From positions 1 through 13,302 of the forward strand of contig CALKIV010000061.1 of the NCBI GenBank assembly GCA_937995835.1: 13,302 nucleotides of DNA. Direction: 5' to 3'. This stretch comes from an uncultured Dysgonomonas sp. (GTDB lineage: Bacteria > Bacteroidota > Bacteroidia > Bacteroidales > Dysgonomonadaceae). This document shows positions 6,678 to 13,302 of the stretch, in pieces. A program made the position numbers and the translations under genes. The notes beneath the pieces are model-generated. The model saw only the letters and a list, made by a program, of their open reading frames with translations. It had not been told where the DNA came from and did not search any database. Numbering within the stretch: the first letter of the stretch is position 1; each line of letters begins with the position of its first letter.

Positions 6678-7688
6678 ATGAGTGTAAAAAGAATCGCATC
6701 TATGGAGTTTCAACTTCATGTATTAGACCCATTCATCATTGCTTTTCATCATCGAGACCTTTTCCCTGAAGGGAATGGAAAAATGGGACCAAAGGTGATG
6801 CCGAGCAACAAAAATAATGGTGAGGATTTTAATCATAATGCAAAATGGAGAATGTATTATGGAAATAGTATTTCGGGATTTCCTGTCCATCCACATCGAG
6901 GTTTTGAAACAGTTACAGTCATGATAGAGGGCTTTGCTGACCATTTTGACTCAAAAGGCTCGAAAGGTAGATATGGGCAAGGTGATGTACAATGGATGAC
7001 TGCCGGTGCTGGTGTACAACATTCTGAAATGTTTCCGATGTTGAATGATGACAAGGAAAATCCGATGGAGTTATTTCAAATTTGGTTAAACTTGCCAGCC
7101 AAAGATAAATTTGCCACACCTGATTATAAAATGTTTTGGAGTGAGGAAATTCCAGTTGTAGAAAAACAAGGAGCCACCATAAAGATCATTGCTGGCCAAT
7201 ACGATGGTGTAAAATCCTTGGAGCCGCTACCCTCTTCCTGGGCACACGATAGGAAAAACAATGTAGGAATCTGGTTAATTACCTTAGCGCCCAATGCCAC
7301 CCTAGATATTCCTGCCACATCATCTAGCTTAAATAGAGTCTTATACAACTATAGAGGGGGGGATGTGAAAATAGCCGATCATACGATTAAAGAAAAGTAT
7401 TTTGCAGAACTAGAAGGAGACACCTTAAGTACTGTGGTTAATGGAACTCAAACAACATACTTATTACTGCTAGAGGGTGAACCCATTAAAGAGCAAGTGA
7501 CTGCACAAGGTCCTTTTGTTATGAACACTGTAGGGGAACTGAAACAAGCATTCTTAGATTATCAAAAGACAGCGTTTGGAGGTTGGCAATGGGAAACAGA
7601 TGATCCTGTGAATGCTAAAGAAGACGGACGTTTTGCAAATTATAGAAATGGAGAGCGAATAGAATATCCTCCAAAAGCTAAGGAATAA
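6678..7688 (+). CDS. Pirin family protein (bicupin, quercetinase-like)
   Basis: A 336-residue cytoplasmic double-cupin protein. The N-terminal cupin carries the pirin metal site: HPHRGFETVT gives H71 and H73, and GDVQWMTAGAGVQHSEM gives H115 and E117. These match the His-His-His-Glu iron ligands of human pirin and E. coli YhhW with almost identical spacing, so an intact mononuclear metal centre and quercetin 2,3-dioxygenase-type chemistry are plausible. The second cupin (about 190-290) is degenerate, as is normal for pirins. The protein is longer than E. coli YhhW, with extra N-terminal residues (about 30-57) and a C-terminal tail containing FGGWQWETDDP. It lies 12 bp after the FMN reductase gene and 16 bp before the GNAT gene. 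In bacteria pirins are often next to redox-stress genes, which fits here. The real substrate is unknown. Confidence 0.9.
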   Translation: MSVKRIASMEFQLHVLDPFIIAFHHRDLFPEGNGKMGPKVMPSNKNNGEDFNHNAKWRMYYGNSISGFPVHPHRGFETVTVMIEGFADHFDSKGSKGRYGQGDVQWMTAGAGVQHSEMFPMLNDDKENPMELFQIWLNLPAKDKFATPDYKMFWSEEIPVVEKQGATIKIIAGQYDGVKSLEPLPSSWAHDRKNNVGIWLITLAPNATLDIPATSSSLNRVLYNYRGGDVKIADHTIKEKYFAELEGDTLSTVVNGTQTTYLLLLEGEPIKEQVTAQGPFVMNTVGELKQAFLDYQKTAFGGWQWETDDPVNAKEDGRFANYRNGERIEYPPKAKE

Positions 7689-7704
7689 ACTTAAATTAAA
7701 ACTT

Positions 7705-7989
7705 ATGACAGAAAGAAAATTCGTAATCAACAGAGAAAAAAACAGATACGAACTGCATGTGGATGATAAAATTGCTTTGGCAGAATACATTATCAACGAT
7801 GCAGGTGTAGTGTACATGACTCATACTGAAACCCCTGTAGAATTAGAAGGTCAGGGAGTGGCTTCAGAATTGATCAAAAAATCATTAGAAGATATTAAAG
7901 CCAACGCTCAAAAGGTATACCCTCTATGCCCCTTTGTTGTGGCATATATCAAGAAACATCCTGAATGGGAATCATTAGTAAAAAAATAA
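7705..7989 (+). CDS. Small GNAT-like N-acetyltransferase (YjdJ/NATD1 type)
   Basis: A 94-residue minimal GNAT-fold protein of the COG2388 group, like E. coli YjdJ and vertebrate NATD1. YELHVDDKIALAEYII (15-30) covers the first strands. Strand 4 is GVVYMTHTETPVEL, followed by the acetyl-CoA pyrophosphate loop EGQGVASELIKKSLE (48-62), a close match to the Q/RxxGxA/G motif. PLCPFVVAYIKKHPEW (73-88) is the signature C-terminus of this subgroup. The domain is complete despite its short length, because members of this group lack part of the standard N-terminal GNAT region. The acceptor substrate is unknown for the group. It precedes a YjdI-like gene by only 4 bp, the same yjdI/yjdJ neighbourhood as in E. 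coli, which suggests a shared function and translational coupling. Confidence 0.88.
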   Translation: MTERKFVINREKNRYELHVDDKIALAEYIINDAGVVYMTHTETPVELEGQGVASELIKKSLEDIKANAQKVYPLCPFVVAYIKKHPEWESLVKK

Positions 7990-7993
7990 TACT

Positions 7994-8212
7994 ATGGAAG
8001 AAAAAGTAATTAGATACGAGGCAGGTGACATCACCATCGTTTGGAAACCTCAAATGTGTGCACATGCAGGAATCTGTGTCAAAACTTTACCAAAGGTATA
8101 TAACCCCAAAGACAGACCATGGGTAAAACCTGAATCAGCAACAACAGAAGAACTAATAAAACAAATAGAGAACTGTCCATCTGGCGCATTGAGCTATGAG
8201 TGGAACTCCTAA
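7994..8212 (+). CDS. YjdI-type divergent 4Fe-4S mono-cluster protein
   Basis: A 72-residue protein of the Fer4_19 (YjdI) family, expected to bind a single iron-sulfur cluster. The pattern is KPQMCAHAGICVKTLP (18-33), giving C22, H24 and C28, then the closing ENCPSGALSYEW (59-70) with C61. Only three cysteines exist in the whole protein, so if a 4Fe-4S cluster forms, H24 or an outside ligand must complete it. RPWVKP in the middle is also typical. It is the last gene of the cassette, 4 bp after the GNAT gene, and is followed by a long perfect hairpin. An electron-transfer role to or from the neighbouring flavoprotein is possible but not shown. Family assignment is firm; the molecular function is unknown in general. 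Confidence 0.88.
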   Translation: MEEKVIRYEAGDITIVWKPQMCAHAGICVKTLPKVYNPKDRPWVKPESATTEELIKQIENCPSGALSYEWNS

Positions 8213-8233
8213 AGTTTAAACAGATAACTATAC

Positions 8234-8273
8234 CAATACCTCCAATTGCGCAACAGCATAATTGGAGGTATTG
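8234..8273. terminator. Perfect 14-bp inverted repeat after the redox cassette, possible terminator
   Basis: CAATACCTCCAATT (8234-8247) pairs perfectly with AATTGGAGGTATTG (8260-8273) around a 12-nt loop. It begins 22 bases after the last stop codon. The following bases TCACTTTAGC are not a proper U-tract, so it may instead protect the mRNA 3' end or act with a termination factor. Confidence 0.5.
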
Positions 8274-8311
8274 TCACTTTAGCATAAACGACACCTCTCT
8301 GCTAGACTTCT

Positions 8312-8334
8312 GACAAGTATTTGTCTGCCTTTTT
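8312..8334 (+). terminator. Weak hairpin with T-run
   Basis: GACAA-GTAT-TTGTC (8312-8325) is a 5-bp stem followed four bases later by TTTTT (8330-8334). It is short and weak. It could be the actual transcript end for the upstream cassette if the larger hairpin only stabilises the RNA. Confidence 0.25.
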
Positions 8335-8401
8335 AGTTAATAGTTGAGATTACACACCCGTACTATCAATTATTGAAAGGGTTTATGTCGATTTTATTTC
8401 A

Positions 8402-8418
8402 TATCTTTAGTATCTTTG
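8402..8418 (+). promoter_or_regulatory. -7 promoter element(s) of the lepA transcript
   Basis: TATCTTTG at 8411-8418 is a perfect TAnnTTTG match. TATCTTTA at 8402-8409 is a near-duplicate shifted by nine bases. TTTA at 8382-8385 is the only -33-like sequence; it lies 25 bases before the perfect element and 16 before the other, neither ideal. A start near 8423 would leave a leader of about 85 bases before lepA, containing a small AGTCA/TGACT hairpin (8435-8450). Confidence 0.5.
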
Positions 8419-8507
8419 TCTCCCATTTTCGATTAGTCAATATTATGACTTAAAGAGAAATGCTAGGTGCAGATAAAAAATTGAATTTAAGATAGAGATT
8501 AAGTAGA

Positions 8508-10295
8508 ATGAAGAGAATCAGAAATTTTTGTATTATTGCTCATATAGACCATGGTAAGAGTACCTTAGCCGATAGACTAATAGAGTATACTAATACTGTG
8601 GACAAGAAAAAGCTACAAGCTCAGGTGCTTGATAGTATGGACCTTGAGCGCGAACGTGGAATAACTATAAAGAGCCATGCTATACAAATGGAATATATTT
8701 ACAATAATGAAAAATATATTCTAAATCTTATTGATACTCCGGGGCACGTTGACTTCTCATATGAGGTTTCTCGTTCTATTGCTGCTTGCGAAGGAGCACT
8801 TTTGATAGTAGACTCTTCTCAAGGTATTCAAGCCCAAACAATTTCGAATCTCTACATGGCTATTGAACATGACTTAGAGATTATCCCTATTCTGAACAAA
8901 ATAGACCTACCTAGTGCTATGCCTGAAGAGGTAGAAGATCAGATCATTGAGCTGTTAGGTTGCAAGCGTTCTGAGATACTTCGTGCAAGTGGTAAAACTG
9001 GCGAAGGAGTTTTTGCCATTCTAGATGCCATCATTGAAAAAGTTCCTGCACCAGTAGGAGATCCTGAGGCTCCATTGCAAGCTCTGATTTTTGACTCGGT
9101 ATTCAATCCTTTTAGAGGAATCATCGCTTACTATAAAATTTTAAATGGCTCTATCAAAAAAGGAGACCATGTGAAATTCTTTGCCACCGAAAAAGAATAT
9201 GATGCTGATGAGATTGGTGTATTAAAATTAGATATGGAAGCCCGTAAGGAGGTTACTTGTGGAGATGTGGGATATATAATATCCGGAATCAAAACTTCAA
9301 AGGAGGTTAAGGTTGGGGATACCGTTACCCATGTAGCTAGACCTTGCAAAGAAGCTATTGATGGTTTCGAAGAGGTGAAACCAATGGTTTTTGCCGGAGT
9401 ATATCCAGTAGAAACAGAAGAGTTTGAAAACCTGCGAGCATCGCTAGAGAAACTTCAATTGAACGATGCTTCTTTAACATTCCAACCTGAGTCATCTGTT
9501 GCTCTTGGCTTTGGATTTAGATGTGGTTTCTTAGGACTATTACATATGGAAATCATCCAAGAACGTCTTGAGCGAGAGTTCAATATGGATGTAATTACCA
9601 CTGTACCCAATGTATCATATCATGTATATGACAAAAAAGGAAATATGAAGATAGTGGACAATCCGTCAGGTCTTCCTGACATTACAATGATAGACTACAT
9701 CGAAGAGCCTTATATACGTGCTTCTGTCATCACTGCCACTGAATATATCGGAGGCATTATGACGCTTTGTTTAGGAAAACGTGGAGACTTGATCAAACAA
9801 GAATATGTCTCAGGCAATCGTGTAGAAATTATATACGACATACCACTCGGAGAAATTGTGATCGACTTCTATGATAAACTAAAAAGTATCTCTAAAGGAT
9901 ATGCTTCATTTGATTATCATATGCATGACTATCGACAATCCAAGCTCGTGAAGATGGATGTGCTGTTGAATGGGGAGCCTGTCGATGCTCTGTCAACGCT
10001 AACCCATGTAGACAATGCAGTTACTTTTGGGCGACGTATGTGTGAGAAATTAAAAGAATTGATTCCTCGTCAACAGTTCGACATTGCTATTCAAGCAGCT
10101 ATTGGTGCTAAAATTATTGCTAGAGAAACAATTAAAGCTTTAAGAAAGGACGTTACAGCCAAATGTTATGGTGGTGACATTTCTCGTAAACGAAAACTTT
10201 TGGAAAAACAAAAGGAGGGGAAAAAGAGAATGAAGCAGATAGGAAATGTGGAGATCCCACAAAAAGCATTCCTTGCTGTACTAAAACTAGATTAA
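8508..10295 (+). CDS. lepA: Elongation factor 4 (LepA), translational GTPase
   Basis: A 595-residue ribosome-associated GTPase that back-translocates or remodels stalled ribosomes and affects initiation. The G motifs are intact: AHIDHGKST (11-19), RGITIK (50-55), DTPGHVDF (76-83) with the catalytic His, and NKID (130-133). Domain II (about 185-290), the EF-G-like domain III, and domain V with YIGGIMTLCLGKRGD follow. The LepA-specific C-terminal domain ends in GGDISRKRKLLEKQKEGKKRMKQIGNVEIPQKAFLAVL, which is diagnostic. Length is typical and no residue looks broken. The start MKRIRNFCII is the standard LepA start and has no Shine-Dalgarno sequence. The next gene follows after 67 bp without a terminator, so lepA probably heads a four-gene transcript. 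Confidence 0.97.
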   Translation: MKRIRNFCIIAHIDHGKSTLADRLIEYTNTVDKKKLQAQVLDSMDLERERGITIKSHAIQMEYIYNNEKYILNLIDTPGHVDFSYEVSRSIAACEGALLIVDSSQGIQAQTISNLYMAIEHDLEIIPILNKIDLPSAMPEEVEDQIIELLGCKRSEILRASGKTGEGVFAILDAIIEKVPAPVGDPEAPLQALIFDSVFNPFRGIIAYYKILNGSIKKGDHVKFFATEKEYDADEIGVLKLDMEARKEVTCGDVGYIISGIKTSKEVKVGDTVTHVARPCKEAIDGFEEVKPMVFAGVYPVETEEFENLRASLEKLQLNDASLTFQPESSVALGFGFRCGFLGLLHMEIIQERLEREFNMDVITTVPNVSYHVYDKKGNMKIVDNPSGLPDITMIDYIEEPYIRASVITATEYIGGIMTLCLGKRGDLIKQEYVSGNRVEIIYDIPLGEIVIDFYDKLKSISKGYASFDYHMHDYRQSKLVKMDVLLNGEPVDALSTLTHVDNAVTFGRRMCEKLKELIPRQQFDIAIQAAIGAKIIARETIKALRKDVTAKCYGGDISRKRKLLEKQKEGKKRMKQIGNVEIPQKAFLAVLKLD

Positions 10296-10362
10296 TAGAA
10301 AATAAAACTAGGCAGAAGCAGAAAGTATAGTATTAAAAAATAGAAGCATACGAAGAAGATAA

Positions 10363-10845
10363 ATGAGAGTATTCAGATTTGATAAGAAAAAAAACACACT
10401 GACTATACAAGTCGTTATAATGATTATTATAGCTTTTGTAATGTTCTTTCAGTACTCTTTGACACATCAAATCATCTTTCTTGTTCTCATGGCACTTGCC
10501 ATTGCTTTTTTAGGAATCTATCTTTATCGAATATTCTTTATGAGAATCATTTTTGAAGAAGATAGTGTTACTTACAAAGGCTTCTCGAAGCAATATAGAA
10601 TAGAAAAAAACTCTATATATGGTATTAATATTCTTTGTCAAAAAGGGAAAGAATATGATATAATAGAATATAAACGAGGAGTTGCATTACCCCAATTACC
10701 TAAAAGAGCCTACGTGGTGATCAGGGCAAACGATAAGCCCCTTAATACTAATATATCGATGTTTAATGCAGCTAATGATGATTATATCACATTAGAATAT
10801 ACAAAAGGGTTAGAAGCGTATTTAGATAAGCTTCTAACAAGATGA
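10363..10845 (+). CDS. Uncharacterised two-helix membrane protein, possibly PH-like domain
   Basis: I do not recognise this 160-residue protein by name. A basic N-terminus (RFDKKKNT) precedes two hydrophobic helices, about 15-33 and 36-59, joined by a very short turn. This places both ends in the cytoplasm. The remaining 100 residues are soluble, with alternating strands such as RIIFEEDSVTYKGF, QYRIEKNSIYGINIL, KRAYVVIRA and DYITLEY and a C-terminal helix GLEAYLDKLLTR. This two-helix plus all-beta plus final helix plan resembles bacterial PH-domain membrane proteins, but that is inference. It follows lepA by 67 bp, and its stop overlaps the ATG of the next gene (ATGA at 10842-10845), suggesting translational coupling with the flavin reductase-like gene. 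Confidence 0.75.
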   Translation: MRVFRFDKKKNTLTIQVVIMIIIAFVMFFQYSLTHQIIFLVLMALAIAFLGIYLYRIFFMRIIFEEDSVTYKGFSKQYRIEKNSIYGINILCQKGKEYDIIEYKRGVALPQLPKRAYVVIRANDKPLNTNISMFNAANDDYITLEYTKGLEAYLDKLLTR

Positions 10846-11354
10846 TAAATATGGCAGAATTCAAAAATATAGAAGTTGCTGATTTTAAGACTAAGCCATT
10901 TGAACTAAAAAACAAATGGATGCTTATTACAGCCGAAAAAGAAGGAAAAGTGAACACCATGACAGCTAGTTGGGGTGGTCTAGGCGTGATGTGGAACAAA
11001 GAGGTTGCATTCGTTGTTATACGTCCACAAAGATACACAAAAGAGTTTGTCGACACATCGGAAACTCTTACATTGACCTTCTTTGATGAACGTTACAAAA
11101 AGGATTTGGCATATCTTGGAAAAGTTTCAGGAAAAGACGAAGATAAGTTGGCTAAAACATCCTTGACCTTAGATCACATTGATCATGCTCCTGTGTTTAA
11201 GGAAGCTGAAACTGTGATCATTGCTAAGAAACTTTATGTACAGCCGATGCAGGCAAATTGTTTCTTAGATGAAGAAATAATAAACAGATGGTATCCAGAA
11301 AGTGATTACCACTATTTATACATAGCAGAGATTACTAAAATTTTAATTAAGTAA
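10842..11354 (+). CDS. Flavin reductase-like FMN-binding split-barrel protein
   Basis: A 170-residue protein of the flavin reductase-like (DIM6/NTAB) family, expected to bind FMN and reduce flavin or a related acceptor with NAD(P)H. The split-barrel signature is clear: KWMLITAEKEGKVNTMTASWG (25-45), GVMWNKEVAFVVIRPQRYT (48-66), then ETLTLTFFDERYKKDLAYLG (74-93) and the C-terminal YHYLYIAEITKIL. The NTMTASWGG loop contacts the FMN phosphate in family members. No second domain or monooxygenase partner is present nearby. The start at 10842 overlaps the preceding gene by four bases; ATG at 10851 (MAEFKNI) is an equally likely or better start, because similarity begins there. The gene precedes speA by 16 bp and is probably in one transcript with it. 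The physiological electron acceptor is unknown. Confidence 0.85.
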   Translation: MINMAEFKNIEVADFKTKPFELKNKWMLITAEKEGKVNTMTASWGGLGVMWNKEVAFVVIRPQRYTKEFVDTSETLTLTFFDERYKKDLAYLGKVSGKDEDKLAKTSLTLDHIDHAPVFKEAETVIIAKKLYVQPMQANCFLDEEIINRWYPESDYHYLYIAEITKILIK

Positions 11355-11370
11355 AACACATTTTTTTAAA

Positions 11371-13269
11371 ATGAGAAAATGGCGTATTGAAGATTCTACT
11401 GATCTTTACAACATTGAAGGATGGGGCATAAATTACTTCTCCATTAATGACAAAGGTAATGTTCAGGTTACTCCACGTAAGAATGGAGTTGCGGTTGATC
11501 TGAAAGAACTGATTGACGAGTTACAACTGAGAGATGTTGAAACTCCGGTTCTGATTAGATTTCCTGATATTTTAGATAATAGGATTGAAAAAATATCTAC
11601 CTGTTTTGACAAAGCTCGTGAAGAGTATAATTTTAAAGGTGAAAATCATATTATTTTCCCTATCAAAGTAAATCAGATGCAACCGGTTGTAGAAGAACTG
11701 GTCACCCATGGTAAAAAGTTCAATTTAGGGCTCGAAGCTGGTTCTAAACCTGAATTACATGCCGTGATAGCAACTAATACTGGCTCTGACTCTTTGATTA
11801 TTTGTAATGGATATAAAGACGAAAGCTATATAGAACTTGCCTTATTGGCACAGAAAATGGGGCGAAGAATTTTCATTGTTGTGGAAAAACAAAATGAACT
11901 TCCTCTTATTGCTCGTATAGCAAAAAAACTGAAAGTGGTTCCTAACATTGGTATCCGTATTAAGCTATCTAGCTCTGGAAGTGGAAAGTGGGAAGAATCA
12001 GGAGGCGACGGCAGCAAGTTTGGACTAAATTCCAGTGAATTGTTGGAAGCCTTAGATTATTTGGAAAAAAACAACATGAAAGATGCTTTACAGCTTATTC
12101 ACTTTCATATTGGTAGCCAAGTCACTAAAATTAGAAGAATAAAAACAGCTTTGCGTGAGGCTTCGCAGTTTTATGTAGAGCTACATGCACTTGGTTTCCA
12201 AGTGAAGTTTGTGGATATAGGTGGAGGACTAGGCGTAGACTACGATGGCACACGTTCACCTTTCAGCGAAAGTAGTGTCAACTATTCCATCCAGGAGTAT
12301 GTGAATGACTCAGTTGCAACACTTGTAGATGCAGCAGACAAAGCAGAGATCCCCCATCCTAATGTAATTACAGAATCAGGAAGATCTCTAACAGCACATC
12401 ATTCTGTTTTGGTTTTCGAGGTACTAGAGGCGACACAACTGCCTAGATGGAGCGCAGAAGACGAATTGCCCGAAGGTGAGGAAACTCATGAGCTAGTGAG
12501 AGAACTATATGACATGTGGGAAAATCTTTCACAATCTGCAATGCTTGAAACCTGGCATGATGCTCAACAAATTAGAGAAGAAGCCTTAGACTTATTTAGC
12601 CTTGGTCACCTTGATCTCAAAACTAGAGCACAAGTCGAAAGACTATATTTCTCTATTCTAAGAGAGGTATCTCAAATGGCTAGTGGAGCTAAACATGCAC
12701 CGGAGGAATTGAAGCATTTAAACAAATTGCTTCCAGACAAGTATTTCTGTAATTTCTCTCTATTTCAGTCTCTTCCTGACTCTTGGGCAATAGATCAAAT
12801 ATTTCCAATCATGCCTATTCATAGGCTAGAAGTGCGTCCTGATAGAATTGCAACTTTACAAGATATCACTTGCGATTCGGATGGAAAGATCGACAATTTT
12901 GTAATCAGTGGTCAACAGACTTCTTATCTACCTGTTCACAGTTTAAAGAGTACTGAACACTATTATCTAGGTGTATTCTTAGTTGGAGCTTATCAAGAAA
13001 TTTTGGGAGATTTGCATAATCTCTTTGGAGATACCAATGCCGTACATGTAGCCATTAAAGATAATGGATATGAAATTGAGCAAACAATAGATGGAGAAAC
13101 CGTTGCCGAAGTATTAGACTATGTGCAATATAACCCCAAGAAGCTGGCTAGAACAGTAGAAACATGGGTTACAAAATGCGTTAAAGATGGTACCATCACA
13201 CTCGAAGAAGGTAAAGAATTTTTAGCTAACTACCGCTCTGGATTGTATGGATATACCTATTTAGAATAA
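11371..13269 (+). CDS. speA: Biosynthetic arginine decarboxylase SpeA
   Basis: A 632-residue PLP-dependent fold-type III decarboxylase that converts arginine to agmatine, the first step of the agmatine route to putrescine and spermidine. The PLP lysine is K99 in FPIKVNQ (96-102). HFHIGSQ (244-250), DIGGGLGVDYDG (282-293), TESGRSLTAHHSVLVFEV and the active-site cysteine C501 in DITCDSDGKID are all present. These match the biosynthetic SpeA type rather than the acid-inducible AdiA. YYLGVFLVGAYQEILGDLHNLFGDT near the C-terminus is diagnostic. Length is close to other SpeA proteins of the phylum and no segment is missing. It lies 16 bp after the flavin reductase-like gene with no terminator between, so it may be cotranscribed from the lepA promoter. 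No terminator is visible in the last 33 bases. No agmatine deiminase gene is in the window. Confidence 0.97.
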   Translation: MRKWRIEDSTDLYNIEGWGINYFSINDKGNVQVTPRKNGVAVDLKELIDELQLRDVETPVLIRFPDILDNRIEKISTCFDKAREEYNFKGENHIIFPIKVNQMQPVVEELVTHGKKFNLGLEAGSKPELHAVIATNTGSDSLIICNGYKDESYIELALLAQKMGRRIFIVVEKQNELPLIARIAKKLKVVPNIGIRIKLSSSGSGKWEESGGDGSKFGLNSSELLEALDYLEKNNMKDALQLIHFHIGSQVTKIRRIKTALREASQFYVELHALGFQVKFVDIGGGLGVDYDGTRSPFSESSVNYSIQEYVNDSVATLVDAADKAEIPHPNVITESGRSLTAHHSVLVFEVLEATQLPRWSAEDELPEGEETHELVRELYDMWENLSQSAMLETWHDAQQIREEALDLFSLGHLDLKTRAQVERLYFSILREVSQMASGAKHAPEELKHLNKLLPDKYFCNFSLFQSLPDSWAIDQIFPIMPIHRLEVRPDRIATLQDITCDSDGKIDNFVISGQQTSYLPVHSLKSTEHYYLGVFLVGAYQEILGDLHNLFGDTNAVHVAIKDNGYEIEQTIDGETVAEVLDYVQYNPKKLARTVETWVTKCVKDGTITLEEGKEFLANYRSGLYGYTYLE

Positions 13270-13302
13270 TCTATTGGCTAAATAACATAAAAAAGGTAGA
13301 CT

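Noticed and set aside
7554..7817. 87-codon minus-strand open frame across the pirin and GNAT genes
   Set aside because: It overlaps two well-supported genes in antisense and has a Ser/Phe/Leu-rich composition typical of a shadow frame.
1..13302. CRISPR array, insertion sequence, tRNA or defence system
   Set aside because: I looked for regularly spaced repeats, transposase motifs, terminal inverted repeats, tRNA-like folds and nuclease or helicase genes and found none. Every large reading frame belongs to a housekeeping or metabolic family except the small unknown membrane protein.

Overview
The window looks like a piece of chromosome from a member of the Bacteroidota, most likely the order Bacteroidales, though I cannot name the genus. 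Three things point there. The DNA is AT-rich. Start codons follow A-rich leaders with no Shine-Dalgarno sequence. Perfect matches to the Bacteroidota -7 promoter element TAnnTTTG lie just upstream of several genes. The proteins agree: an OmpA-type porin with a Bacteroidota-style C-terminus, a secreted GH28 pectinase and a roughly 630-residue SpeA.

Layout. Positions 2-892 hold the 3' part of an OmpA-family outer-membrane protein, followed by a strong intrinsic terminator. A gap of about 310 bp holds hairpins, the best of which is the terminator of the leftward MaoC-like hydratase gene (1202-1660). That gene is divergent from rluF (1852-2724, 23S rRNA pseudouridine synthase). A membrane-anchored, glutamate-synthase-like FMN protein (2903-4447) converges on a leftward GH28 glycoside hydrolase (4517-5842), with a shared bidirectional terminator between them.

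Positions 6108-8212 form a tight rightward cassette: NADPH-dependent FMN reductase, pirin, small GNAT-like acetyltransferase and YjdI-type mono-cluster Fe-S protein. It ends in a perfect 14-bp inverted repeat. After a leader region with a promoter motif comes a second rightward group (8508-13269): lepA (elongation factor 4), an unknown two-helix membrane protein, a split-barrel flavin reductase-like protein and speA (arginine decarboxylase).

How the genes fit together. Most of the window is housekeeping: cell envelope, ribosome modification and translation, and polyamine synthesis. The accessory interest lies in the four-gene redox cassette, which by inference handles electrophile, quinone or flavonoid-type compounds, and in the lone pectinase. 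I see no mobile element, CRISPR array, tRNA, rRNA or defence system. I found no strong candidate for a wholly new system. The redox cassette and the unknown membrane protein coupled to the flavin reductase-like gene are the best leads.
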